46,474 nt of DNA from Candidatus Aegiribacteria sp. (lineage in GTDB: Bacteria > Fermentibacterota > Fermentibacteria > Fermentibacterales > JCC-6): positions 1-46,474 of the forward strand of contig JAUWMQ010000006.1 in NCBI GenBank assembly GCA_030613065.1. The letters run 5' to 3'. The stretch's first letter is position 1, and every line of letters begins with the position of its first letter. Below the pieces are notes generated by a model. That model made no database searches, was not told where the DNA came from, and was given only the letters and a program-made list of their open reading frames with translations. The translations under genes and the position numbers were made by a program. This document shows positions 26,366-33,616 of this stretch, piece after piece.

Positions 26366-26956
26366 ATGAAGTGTCTCAAAGTTGTCGGCACAGACAGCTT
26401 AATAGATGAGTTTATTTCGAATTTCAGTGAAACTCTGCGGAGCAAAATTGTATGCGTTGTAAAAGAAGGTGAAGCAGGAACGTGCGAAGTTTCATTCCCC
26501 GGATCGTTATCCGCATTGAATACAATTCAGTCCATGCCTCCGGACATTGCCCTGGTACGTAGTGACATGGAGTTGACAGCTCCCGTTGTGAACTGCGGCA
26601 GCGGAGCCATCGAGGATGATCCACTGCTTATCGCGATGTACAGGGGTGAGGGATCGTCTATCAATTTCAAAGAAATCTTCGCGAAAACGTTCAATCTGCT
26701 GCCTCAGAAAACTGCTGAGGAGTGTGGACGATGCGGCCTGGACTGCAGGCGGATGGCTGAAGGCATTCTTCGAGGAGAGAAGAGGGCGGAGGACTGCTTC
26801 TTTGCCCCCGGCTCTGTTGAAGTGAAGCTTGGCGGCAGGCTCGTTGAGCTGGGCAGTTTCCCGGCAAATATCATTGAAGGAGCGGTCAGAGGCCTTGTAT
26901 CTTCGCTAAAAGGATACAACGAAGAGGAAGCTATTTCCATAAAAGTAAAGCCCTGA
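26366..26956 (+). CDS. MobB-like protein with C-terminal FeS-type cysteine domain
   Basis: A 196-aa protein, 12 bp after tupC with GAAGGAG before its ATG. The first 110 residues resemble a reduced MobB-like domain without a clear P-loop. Near residue 118 comes EECGRCGLDCRRMAEGILRG, then KRAEDC. This has the four-Cys pattern (CxxCxxxC...C) of the small [4Fe-4S] domain found in other redox proteins. The last part (VKLGGRLVELGSFPANIIEG, then AVRGLVSSLKGY) is common to proteins annotated near tungsten and molybdenum cofactor genes in anaerobes. The role is unknown, but the position suggests tungsten handling or cofactor insertion. Confidence 0.7.
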   Translation: MKCLKVVGTDSLIDEFISNFSETLRSKIVCVVKEGEAGTCEVSFPGSLSALNTIQSMPPDIALVRSDMELTAPVVNCGSGAIEDDPLLIAMYRGEGSSINFKEIFAKTFNLLPQKTAEECGRCGLDCRRMAEGILRGEKRAEDCFFAPGSVEVKLGGRLVELGSFPANIIEGAVRGLVSSLKGYNEEEAISIKVKP

Positions 26957-27030
26957 TTGCGGTCTTTCCGAAATTGTGGATAAATGACTGGTCAATTAAG
27001 GGGGTATAGAACCGGCAAAAGCTGGCTGGA

Positions 27031-27064
27031 AAATAAGGCCGGGATGTAATCACCGGCCCTATTT
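27031..27064. terminator. bidirectional terminator hairpin
   Basis: Arms AAATAAGGCCGG (27031-27042) and CCGGCCCTATTT (27053-27064) pair with a single mismatch around a 10-base loop. The hairpin lies between convergent genes (tup operon end at 26956, Cys-rich gene end at 27087). Its GC core flanked by A and T runs suits termination on both strands. Confidence 0.75.
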
Positions 27065-27086
27065 ACAGCAGTTTCAGTTTATCCGT

Positions 27087-27410
27087 TTACTGATGGCACC
27101 CGCCGCAGTGGCGAACCTCTTCATCAATTTCTTCTTCTGAAGAACAGTCATCACAGCTGCAACCTTCACATTCAGTTTCACAAGTACATTCTTCTTCGCA
27201 GCCAGTGCAGTCTTCACATTCGGAACCGCAGTCGCATTCGTCGCAGCTGTTACAGTCTTCCGTGCAGCCATCAACAGTGCCGCCGCAGCAGCATTCTCCG
27301 TCTACCGTTTCGCAGTGATCGCAGTCAGGAAGGGTATCCTCCTGAGCCTGCACTATGGCAAAGGTGCCAGCCGCTGCAAGGCATAAGACGATAAGTATCG
27401 TTCGCATCAT
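27087..27410 (-). CDS. secreted, acidic, cysteine-rich protein (possible metal binder)
   Basis: A 107-aa precursor. A signal peptide (MMRTILIVLCLAAAGTFA, then IVQA) is followed by about 81 residues with 21 Cys and many Asp/Glu. They are mostly in repeats of the form Cys-x2-Cys, Cys-x-Cys or Glu/Asp-Cys, with a final HCGGCHQ. This composition is typical of thiolate metal-binding proteins, but I know no named family for it. The ATG at 27410 overlaps the stop of the 45-aa peptide gene (TAATG) and has AAGGA six bases upstream, which fixes the start. It is the last gene of the ArsR operon, so a metal-responsive role is likely but inferred. Confidence 0.75.
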   Translation of the reverse strand: MMRTILIVLCLAAAGTFAIVQAQEDTLPDCDHCETVDGECCCGGTVDGCTEDCNSCDECDCGSECEDCTGCEEECTCETECEGCSCDDCSSEEEIDEEVRHCGGCHQ

Positions 27411-27547
27411 TACTTTTCCTTCTTTTTTGAGTTGCATGGATGATGACCATCCGGACCATGACATTCATGTATCTGTTCAGGGGAACATTCATCCGGTTTA
27501 CCCTTCAGATTTTCCGGTTTCTGACATTTGCTTTCGTCTTTGCACAT
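27410..27547 (-). CDS. 45-aa Cys/His peptide of the 'CSPEQI-CHG' type
   Basis: A short gene (ATG 27547 to TAA 27410) with AAGGAG seven bases before its ATG, inside the end of the arsR gene. The peptide begins MCKDESKCQKPENLKGKPDE and continues with CSPEQIHECHG and HHPC, giving five Cys and four His in 45 residues. From memory, near-identical small proteins with KGKP-(E/D)-CSPEQI-(K/R)-CHG accompany ArsR-family genes in anaerobes, but their function is not described. It probably binds a metal or thiol-reactive ligand. It is translationally coupled to both neighbours. Confidence 0.8.
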   Translation of the reverse strand: MCKDESKCQKPENLKGKPDECSPEQIHECHGPDGHHPCNSKKKEK

Positions 27548-27882
27548 CGTTTTTCTCCTTTCGAGATGCATTCATCTGGTTTTACCGTATCGTGTTTGAC
27601 AGCTAGTTGAACGAGAAGCTTACTGGAGCTGTCTATTTTTTCTCTGTTAAGCCTGTAATGGGTGTAGTATCCGTCTCTGTGGGAAGTAACGAAGCCTTTA
27701 AGATGGAGAATTCTGAGGTGCTGGGAAACGGCACTCTGGGAAATCTCAAGACGGTTGGCAATTGCGTTCACACAGAGGGATTCGTAATCCTGGAGAAGGC
27801 CGATTATCCTGAGCCTGCTTTCTACGCTCAGTACGCTCATGAGCTCGGCCAGTTCTTTAAGAGTACAATCCGTAATCTTCAT
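27505..27882 (-). CDS. ArsR-family metal-sensing-type repressor
   Basis: A 125-aa winged-helix protein: SVESRLRIIGLLQDYESLCV, then NAIANRLEISQSAVSQHLRI and LHLKGFVTSHRDGYYTHYRL. One Cys lies in the helix before the recognition helix (ESLCVNAI), where many ArsR proteins hold metal or thiol sensing residues, and two more lie in the C-terminal tail (DECIS, KRCAK). The ATG at 27882 has GGAG five bases upstream; a longer frame to 27927 would cover the operator. Its 3' end overlaps the 45-aa peptide gene by 43 bases. It probably represses its own operon. Confidence 0.88.
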   Translation of the reverse strand: MKITDCTLKELAELMSVLSVESRLRIIGLLQDYESLCVNAIANRLEISQSAVSQHLRILHLKGFVTSHRDGYYTHYRLNREKIDSSSKLLVQLAVKHDTVKPDECISKGEKRCAKTKANVRNRKI

Positions 27883-27895
27883 CGATCTCCATTTC

Positions 27896-27913
27896 AGTAT
27901 ATAAGTATATACT
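27896..27913. promoter_or_regulatory. ArsR operator, perfect 8-2-8 palindrome
   Basis: AGTATATA-AG-TATATACT, an exact inverted repeat 14 to 31 bases before the arsR ATG. AT-rich palindromes of this size at this position are typical ArsR/SmtB binding sites and overlap the promoter. Confidence 0.65.
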
Positions 27914-27957
27914 AATATAGATTTCAAATGTAAAGCACCATTACAAGAAGGCCTGTT

Positions 27958-28653
27958 TTAAAACCTGATGCCAACCTCTTCAGCCAGTTTCATTTCTCGT
28001 ATAATATTTGCTGTATTCTCAAGATAACCTTTGGGATAGGTGGGCATATCCCTGAATTCAGCCGAGAGTGTCTTATGCGAATGAAAACTCTGGAGAACGT
28101 ACCGTTTTACTCTTCCGATCTTCTCCAGGAGTTCGATGATATCATCACGGTCAACAATACCTGGAACCATTGTAGTTCTGAATTCGTAAGCCGGCTGGGA
28201 CATGATAATAGGGATAGATTCCTGAATATCCGAGAAAACAGCTTTCTCCCCGGTGGCTTCCAGGTATTTTGAGGGAGAGCTTTTAAGATCCATTGCGATG
28301 TAGTCCGCAAAATGAAGCACCTCTTTCAGCCTGCCGGGCTGAGTTCCATTGGTATCCACTTTTATTAAGAGTGATGTTTCGGATTTTATCTTCCGGATAA
28401 GATTGACGATACCACTGTAAAGAAGGGGTTCTCCACCCGTTATAGAGACAGCTTCTATGAAACCCTCCCTCTCCAGAAGTTCTTCTATGATCTCTTCATG
28501 GGTAAGTTTGAATTCTTCATCCAGCATATCGGGTCTTACAAGTTCAGGATTATGACAGAAGGGGCATTGAAGGTTGCAGCCGGCTATGAATATTATGGAT
28601 GATATCTTACCTGGATATTCTATCAGGCTGGTACCCGTGAGGGATCGGATCAA
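27958..28653 (-). CDS. nrdG: anaerobic ribonucleotide reductase activase NrdG
   Basis: A 231-aa radical SAM activase (long type, also called NrdG2-like). The cluster motif is FIAGCNLQCPFCHNPELV (CxxxCxxC), and SITGGEPLLY binds SAM. It creates the glycyl radical on the reductase by hydrogen abstraction. The start is TTG at 28653, overlapping the stop of the small glycyl-radical gene (TTGA). It is the last of three overlapping genes. Confidence 0.93.
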   Translation of the reverse strand: MIRSLTGTSLIEYPGKISSIIFIAGCNLQCPFCHNPELVRPDMLDEEFKLTHEEIIEELLEREGFIEAVSITGGEPLLYSGIVNLIRKIKSETSLLIKVDTNGTQPGRLKEVLHFADYIAMDLKSSPSKYLEATGEKAVFSDIQESIPIIMSQPAYEFRTTMVPGIVDRDDIIELLEKIGRVKRYVLQSFHSHKTLSAEFRDMPTYPKGYLENTANIIREMKLAEEVGIRF

Positions 28654-28820
28654 CTATCAGCCTTTTCTTCTGCTTTGTTCAGCGAAATGTACTTCCGCTG
28701 AGAGAATTCCTCTCTTTTTCCCTTGTTCCAGCTTTGAACAGGCCTGTAGTATCCTACAATCCTCGAATAGACTTCGGTTCTTATAACTTTTATGCGGTTT
28801 TCTACTTTGATCTCAGGCAT
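28650..28820 (-). CDS. separate glycyl-radical polypeptide of the class III ribonucleotide reductase
   Basis: A 56-aa protein starting MPEIKVENRIKVIRTEVYSR and continuing IVGYYRPVQSWNKGKREEF. This is the C-terminal glycyl-radical loop of NrdD (Arg-x2-Gly-Tyr ... Trp-Asn-x-Gly-Lys). The Gly of IVGYY is the predicted radical site. It is not part of the large NrdD chain, which stops eight bases inside this gene. Its ATG (28820) and stop overlap nrdD and nrdG respectively, so all three are coupled. Small stand-alone proteins of this type are known in some genomes from memory. Confidence 0.85.
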   Translation of the reverse strand: MPEIKVENRIKVIRTEVYSRIVGYYRPVQSWNKGKREEFSQRKYISLNKAEEKADS

Positions 28821-30933
28821 TAGTCGAAACCTTTCCAACTTGAAGAAAGAGGCTTCCCTGAGCCTCCGAATCAATGTTATCGATTTTCATGAAGCTTCCT
28901 TCGGGCAGCTGGTCATACTCGTCAGCATTGACGATCTCACCGAATTCCGCAAGTTCTTCACCGGTATGAGGGTAAGGGCACAGGAACTGCTCTCCGGCAA
29001 TATACCCGTGCACGGGACAGATCGAGAAAGTTGGTGTGAAACTGAAGTACGGCAGATGGAACCTTGAAACAATGGATTTTGCAAGTTTTCTAACCATTCT
29101 CCAGTCGGTAATTGCTTCACCAATAAATACGTGAACTACCGTTCCACCGGTGAACATGGTCTGAAGAGGATCCTGGTGCTCGAGAAGCCCGAAAATATCC
29201 CTCTGTTCAGTTACCGGGAGGTGGACTGAATTAGTGTAGTACGGATCAGAGCTGCCCATGCAGTAGATATCAGAGAATTCACCTTTGTCCTTCTTGGCAA
29301 GGCTGTATGAAGCTCCCTCCGCAGGGGAGGCCTCAAGGTTGTAGAGGTTCCCGGTCTCCTCCTGGAACTCAGTGAGCTTTGTCCTCATGAAATCCAGTAT
29401 CTTGATAGACCATCTGCGGCTTTCCTCCGTGGCAATGCTCTCTCCGAGAAAGTTCATGCAGCATTCATTCATCCCCAGAAGTCCTATGGTTGAGAAGTGA
29501 TTACTCCAGTAGTGTCCCTGATCAGCCTTGATTGTTCTGAGATAGTGGCTTGTATATGGATAGAGACCCTGCTCCGTAAGCTGCTCTATCATGTCCCGTT
29601 TCAGCTCGAGGGATTCCCTTGCGGCTTCCATTACTGCGGCGAGCCGCCTGAAGAACTCGCTCTCATCTGCAGATGTGTATCCAATTTTCGGAAGATTGAC
29701 AGTAACCACTCCAATTGATCCTGTAAGCGGGTTTGAACCGAAAAGGCCTCCGCCTCTGCTGCGAAGCTCTCTGTTATCAAGCCTGAGACGGCAGCACATG
29801 CTTCTGGCATCGTCCGGGTTCATATCAGAATTAACAAAGTTACTGAAATAGGGTACGCCGTACTTACCGGTCATTTCCCACAATGGTTTAAGGTTATCGT
29901 TATCCCATTCGAAATCCTTGGTAAGGTTGTAGGTGGGGATAGGGAAAGTGAATATTCTTCCTTTGGAGTCGCCCTCCATCATCAGTTCCGCGAAAGCCCG
30001 GTTTATCATATCCATTTCCGGCTGGAAATCGCCGTAAACTTTATCTTTCAGCTTACCACCGATAATCACTTTCTGATCACGGAAGTTAGATGAAGGTTTG
30101 AGATCCATTGTTATGTTGGTAAACGGAGCCTGAAATCCGACCCTTGTAGGGATATTCACATTGAAAAGGAATTCCTGGAAAGCCTGCTTGACCTGTAGAT
30201 AATCCAGCTCGTCATACCTGATGAAAGGCGCAAGAAGAGTATCGAAATTGGAGAACGCCTGGGCTCCCGCAGCCTCTCCCTGAAGGGTATAGAAAAAATT
30301 GACAACCTGTCCAAGGGCTGTTCTGAGATGTACCGGAGGGGCGGATTCTGTCTTCCCCCTTGCTCCTCTGAAACCCTCCTTCAGGAGGGTCATGAGGTCC
30401 CAGCCTACGCAGTAAGGACCAAGTATTCCAAGATCATGAATATGGAAATCACCATTTTCCTGGAATTCCCTTATCCTGGGAGTATAGATTCTGCTGAGCC
30501 AGTATTTTCTAGTTATCGAAGATGAAAGGTAGAAATTCAGCCCCTGCAGGGAATAATTCATGTTGGAATTTTCCTTGACTCTCCAGTCAGCTTTACCAAG
30601 GTAATCTGAGACGATTTCCTCCATTCCGCTGAACAGATGATCCACATCCCTGGCTTCGTTCTTTTTCTCTCTGTATAGAATGAAAGCCCTCGCGGCCGAT
30701 GTCAGCTTTCGCAGAACAAGTGTCTCTTCAATAAAATCCTGAATATGCTCAACTGTCGGAATTGAGCCGTTTTTGAAGTACTTCATATAAAGTGAGGCTT
30801 CGACCTGATCAGCAATCTCACGGGGATCAGCTTCGGTCGACGAAGAATTCAGTGTTCGTTCGACAGCCTTTTCGATTTTTAGCTTGCTGAAATTAACGAT
30901 CTTACTGTCACGTTTGCGGATCAGCCAGTCCAT
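28813..30933 (-). CDS. nrdD: anaerobic ribonucleoside-triphosphate reductase large chain NrdD, lacking the glycyl-radical tail
   Basis: A 706-aa protein. Residues 1-95 are an ATP-cone (WLIRKRDSKIVNFSKLKIEK, then SAARAFILYREKK), the allosteric site for ATP/dATP. The rest is the ten-stranded barrel of class III reductases: NFDTLLAPFIRYDEL, FTFPIPTYNLTKDFEW, CCRLRLDNRELRSRGGGLFG, LLGMNECCMNFLG, and TPTFSICPVHGYIAGEQFLC. The normal C-terminus with the Cys4 zinc site and RxxGY loop is absent: after FLCPYPHTGEELAEFG the chain ends in an acidic tail of about 45 residues. The glycyl loop is on the next gene. It reduces NTPs to dNTPs under anoxia. Confidence 0.92.
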   Translation of the reverse strand: MDWLIRKRDSKIVNFSKLKIEKAVERTLNSSSTEADPREIADQVEASLYMKYFKNGSIPTVEHIQDFIEETLVLRKLTSAARAFILYREKKNEARDVDHLFSGMEEIVSDYLGKADWRVKENSNMNYSLQGLNFYLSSSITRKYWLSRIYTPRIREFQENGDFHIHDLGILGPYCVGWDLMTLLKEGFRGARGKTESAPPVHLRTALGQVVNFFYTLQGEAAGAQAFSNFDTLLAPFIRYDELDYLQVKQAFQEFLFNVNIPTRVGFQAPFTNITMDLKPSSNFRDQKVIIGGKLKDKVYGDFQPEMDMINRAFAELMMEGDSKGRIFTFPIPTYNLTKDFEWDNDNLKPLWEMTGKYGVPYFSNFVNSDMNPDDARSMCCRLRLDNRELRSRGGGLFGSNPLTGSIGVVTVNLPKIGYTSADESEFFRRLAAVMEAARESLELKRDMIEQLTEQGLYPYTSHYLRTIKADQGHYWSNHFSTIGLLGMNECCMNFLGESIATEESRRWSIKILDFMRTKLTEFQEETGNLYNLEASPAEGASYSLAKKDKGEFSDIYCMGSSDPYYTNSVHLPVTEQRDIFGLLEHQDPLQTMFTGGTVVHVFIGEAITDWRMVRKLAKSIVSRFHLPYFSFTPTFSICPVHGYIAGEQFLCPYPHTGEELAEFGEIVNADEYDQLPEGSFMKIDNIDSEAQGSLFLQVGKVSTNA

Positions 30934-31048
30934 GATTTACCCCTGAAGCAGCAGAATCAATTATCCGAAAAGAATCTGTATGCATAGATTACCAGTGAAT
31001 CAACTCGAACTCCAATGTGGTCATCTTACTCAGGAATCCCACCTGTCG

Positions 31049-31076
31049 AGTATATTTTCTTGCGCTCCATTGTCAA
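31049..31076 (-). promoter_or_regulatory. sigma-70-type promoter of nrdD
   Basis: On the minus strand a perfect TTGACA (31076-31071), a 16-base spacer and TATACT (31054-31049, five of six). It predicts a start of transcription near 31042 and a leader of about 108 bases before the nrdD ATG. Confidence 0.65.
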
Positions 31077-31084
31077 GAGAAAAA

Positions 31085-31132
31085 ACACTATATCTGGTGG
31101 TAATGTGACATCCCAATGTCTATATGTTGAGC
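31085..31132. promoter_or_regulatory. tandem NrdR-like boxes
   Basis: Box 1 at 31085-31100 (ACACTATATCTGGTGG) fits the NrdR consensus ACACwATATwTwGTGT at 13 of 16 positions. A weaker box 2 at 31117-31132 keeps the core CTATATgTtG (10 of 16). They start 32 bases apart, the helical-phase spacing normal for NrdR box pairs, and lie just upstream of the nrdD -35 element. NrdR is the usual nucleotide-sensing repressor of reductase genes; no nrdR gene is in the window. Confidence 0.55.
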
Positions 31133-31272
31133 TATATGCAAGTCAGTAAGCAATCTGTGAAAGTAATAAAAATACGTGCGCCTAAGATGAATTGTGGCCT
31201 GGCTGACACAGGCAGTTGCATAACATATTGCTGTTAAATGAGAACATACCATCATAAGTGGAAAGGTTCCAT

Positions 31273-32154
31273 ATGAAACCGCGAGTTCTGGCTCTGATCG
31301 CTGTAGTGTTCTGGTCAACTGCCGCGTCTGCTTTCAAGCTTACACTGCGCTGGCTGACCCCTTTTCAGCTGGTACTGCTGGCTTCTGCCGTCTCCACGGC
31401 TGCCCTTTGGACAATGATACTGTTCAGAAAGAAACGCGATTTCAAGCCGGATACTTCCAACCAAACAATTCTAAAATCCGCCGCCAGAGGACTACTTAAT
31501 CCCTTCCTCTACTACCTTATTCTCCTCGAAGCATACGATAAGCTCCCCGCTCAGATAGCAATGGTGATTAATTATCTCTGGCCTGTGATTCTCATGATTC
31601 TATCCGCGCCGCTGCTGAAGCAGCGTATCACTCTGAAAATGGCAGCCGCATCCGTAATCAGCTTCTTTGGAATTGGAGTTCTGGCAACAGGTGGCAATCC
31701 GATTGGCGGACACCTGTCGTTATTCGCAATGGGTCTGGCGCTTTTTAGCACTGTGATATGGGCACTGTTCTGGATTCTGAATGTTCGTGCATCGGGAGAT
31801 TCTGTAAAGAATCTTGCTGAATCTTTCGTTTTCGGTTTACTGTACCTTGTCATATACGGGGCGGTCAGCGGAAAGATAGCCGGTATCTTCGATCTTGATA
31901 TTTATGGAATTATAGGTTCAGTATACATCGGACTGTTTGAAATGGGAATAACTTTCGTCATCTGGCATAAGGCGCTTGAACTCTCAGAAAAAACATCTGA
32001 AGTTGGAAATCTTATTTACCTTACGCCGTTTCTCGCCCTTGTTTTCATCGGTACTGCCGTGGGTGAAAGAATAGGCCTGTGGACTGTTGCCGGTCTTCTT
32101 CTGGTAATAAGCGGCATAGTCCTGCAGGAGATGGGAAAAAGAAGTAATATCTGA
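31273..32154 (+). CDS. EamA/DMT-superfamily transporter
   Basis: A 293-aa protein with ten predicted membrane helices in two homologous halves (RVLALIAVVFWSTAASAFKL at the first helix; ALFSTVIWALFWILN opens the second half). The second half ends YLTPFLALVFIGTAVGERIG, as in EamA exporters. These carry amino acids, nucleosides or other metabolites out of the cell; the substrate cannot be read from sequence. The ATG at 31273 has GAAAGG six bases upstream, better than the GTG at 31258. Confidence 0.88.
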   Translation: MKPRVLALIAVVFWSTAASAFKLTLRWLTPFQLVLLASAVSTAALWTMILFRKKRDFKPDTSNQTILKSAARGLLNPFLYYLILLEAYDKLPAQIAMVINYLWPVILMILSAPLLKQRITLKMAAASVISFFGIGVLATGGNPIGGHLSLFAMGLALFSTVIWALFWILNVRASGDSVKNLAESFVFGLLYLVIYGAVSGKIAGIFDLDIYGIIGSVYIGLFEMGITFVIWHKALELSEKTSEVGNLIYLTPFLALVFIGTAVGERIGLWTVAGLLLVISGIVLQEMGKRSNI

Positions 32155-32165
32155 GCCTGGATTTA

Positions 32166-32549
32166 TTATTCAACTTTCGAGAGCACAAATTGCATAATTC
32201 TCGAAGCTCCCTGCAATGCCAAACTCATATCAGATTTATCAATGTCAACAGGGAATGGATATCGAGCAGTCACGGCATAATCGCTAATCATCTGGCAGTC
32301 ATTTTCAAGAACACTGAATTCTTCATCATGCTCGAGACAGTATTTGTTCAGATGGACAAGATCATGTGTCTTAACAATTTTTTCTCCCAGAAAAGCAAGA
32401 TATCCTTTAAGATATTCCTCAGCTGATTGCTGACAATGATAGCAGATAATTTCTACAGGAACCGGCTTCATGTTCTGAAGATAGTTCGCAGATGCCAAAT
32501 CAGCTTCAGCTATCTTAAACCATTCTATGGCTATATCTTTGTTAACCAT
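32166..32549 (-). CDS. HEPN-domain protein (HepT-like toxin candidate)
   Basis: A 127-aa all-helical HEPN protein of the COG2250 type: AIEWFKIAEADLASANYL, CYHCQQSAEEYLKGYLAFLG, KTHDLVHL, and YAVTARYPFPVD. No clear R-x4-6-H RNase motif is present, so catalytic activity is uncertain. The ATG at 32549 overlaps the end of the nucleotidyltransferase gene by eight bases, the usual arrangement of HEPN/MNT pairs, where the MNT partner adenylylates and silences the HEPN toxin. Confidence 0.82.
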   Translation of the reverse strand: MVNKDIAIEWFKIAEADLASANYLQNMKPVPVEIICYHCQQSAEEYLKGYLAFLGEKIVKTHDLVHLNKYCLEHDEEFSVLENDCQMISDYAVTARYPFPVDIDKSDMSLALQGASRIMQFVLSKVE

Positions 32550-32910
32550 ATACCCGAATTCCTTCATTCAGTATTTTGTATTCAAGGGTACACTTGAGCA
32601 TGGCTCTTTCATTGAATTCTTCTTCGCTGTAAACCAGGATATCCAGTGAAACGGAGACCAGAGTATGGAGGACTCTCCCGATTTCCCGCATGATGTCAAT
32701 CTTGCGTCTGTTCCCCAGGTCAAGAATGACACACAAATCAATATCGCTATCCTCATCAGTTTCTCCACAGGCGTATGATCCGAAAATGAAGATCCGCTTT
32801 GCTCCGAACTGCTCCTTCAGAGTATCTTTCAATGTCATGATCTGATCATTTACTTCAACTGCCAATTCGGCCTCCTGCTCAATGTTACACTTGAAAACTA
32901 ACATCTTCAT
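32542..32910 (-). CDS. MNT-type minimal nucleotidyltransferase (MntA-like antitoxin candidate)
   Basis: About 122 aa. The polymerase-beta-like active site is FGSYACGETDEDSDIDLCVI, i.e. GS followed by Asp-x-Asp; the family's usual Arg before the Gly is a Cys here. A second acidic strand is VSLDILVYSEEEF. It forms an overlapping pair with the HEPN gene. The start is taken at the ATG 32910; ATG 32904 and TTG 32919 are also possible as no ribosome site decides. Confidence 0.82.
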   Translation of the reverse strand: MKMLVFKCNIEQEAELAVEVNDQIMTLKDTLKEQFGAKRIFIFGSYACGETDEDSDIDLCVILDLGNRRKIDIMREIGRVLHTLVSVSLDILVYSEEEFNERAMLKCTLEYKILNEGIRVYG

Positions 32911-33229
32911 TAACCACAATCAAGTAAAGGCTCGTTACCTGGAGATGTTAAATCGAGAGATGTGAGATATTTCACTGCCTACCGCTACTGTTTATGGAGT
33001 ATCCTGAAGATGCTGTCTGTAGAAAACTCAAACACCGCCACTCAAACCATGATTCTTTGTCTTAAGCAATAATACCGAGGATAGCACTGCCCCGTTAAAG
33101 TCCTGATTGAATCCAGGATGTTCTCATAATGCATTGATACGTACTAAGATGCATTGATTAATTTCAATAGTTCCTTCGTACACCACTTGAGAAGACTCTA
33201 CTTTTCCGTGATTCACTGAAACTAATATA
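32911..33229. other. 319-bp gene-free stretch
   Basis: I see no gene. It contains two direct copies of ATGCATTGAT (33129-33138 and 33149-33158, 20 bases apart). At its end is an inverted repeat TTCACTGA / TCAGTGAA (33212-33219 and 33230-33237) that runs into the stop of the asparaginase remnant and could be a weak terminator for it. Confidence 0.5.
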
Positions 33230-33583
33230 TCAGTGAACTTGAAAGAGATCACGAAGCATTTCATCTGTCATTACCGGCTGGGCCAGGGCCAGCATGAGGA
33301 GCAGTCTGGCCTTGTAGGGGCTAAGATCACCCGCGAGGAGGACACCTGCTTCCACAACTTCGATGCTGGCTATGCCATTCAGTCCGGGTACTGCGGCAAG
33401 AAGATCGTTCCCTGATACAGCAGGAACGACACCACCCGTCGAGGGATCGTATTTTTCAGCGATTGTTCCGCCGGTGGTTACAACTACCACAGTCGGCAGC
33501 GAGTTGTCAGCAGTATTACCCGATAATGCAATGCCGGAAAACAGAAAAAGAGCCGCTGTCAGAAGGATGCCACTGTGCTTCAT
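33230..33583 (-). pseudogene. type II L-asparaginase remnant with internal deletion
   Basis: A 117-aa reading frame. The first part is the N-terminus of a secreted asparaginase: a signal peptide, VVVVTTGGTIAEKYDPSTGG with the nucleophilic Thr, then VVPAVSGNDLLAAVPGL and IASIEV. Directly after, the sequence jumps to the family's C-terminal end (LAGDLSPYKARLLLMLALAQ, then DEMLRDLF). About 200 central residues, including the second catalytic Thr-Asp-Lys region, are missing without a frameshift. It should be inactive; an exported peptide of this size might still be made. Confidence 0.8.
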
Positions 33584-33616
33584 TGCATTCCTCTCTTTGA
33601 GATATTACAACCACGT

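Larger units (their letters stand above)
30934..31272. other. divergent intergenic region between nrdD and the EamA transporter
   Basis: 339 bases without a convincing gene. It holds the nrdD promoter and two NrdR-like boxes, listed separately. Nothing else stands out on the side of the transporter. Confidence 0.7.

Noticed and set aside
27604-27915. Open frame on the plus strand opposite arsR
   Set aside because: ArsR on the minus strand has an unmistakable winged-helix sequence, ribosome site and operator; the opposite frame has none of these.
33129-33158. Two direct copies of ATGCATTGAT 20 bases apart
   Set aside because: Only two short copies, no promoter or gene start next to them, so an operator or CRISPR-like role cannot be supported.
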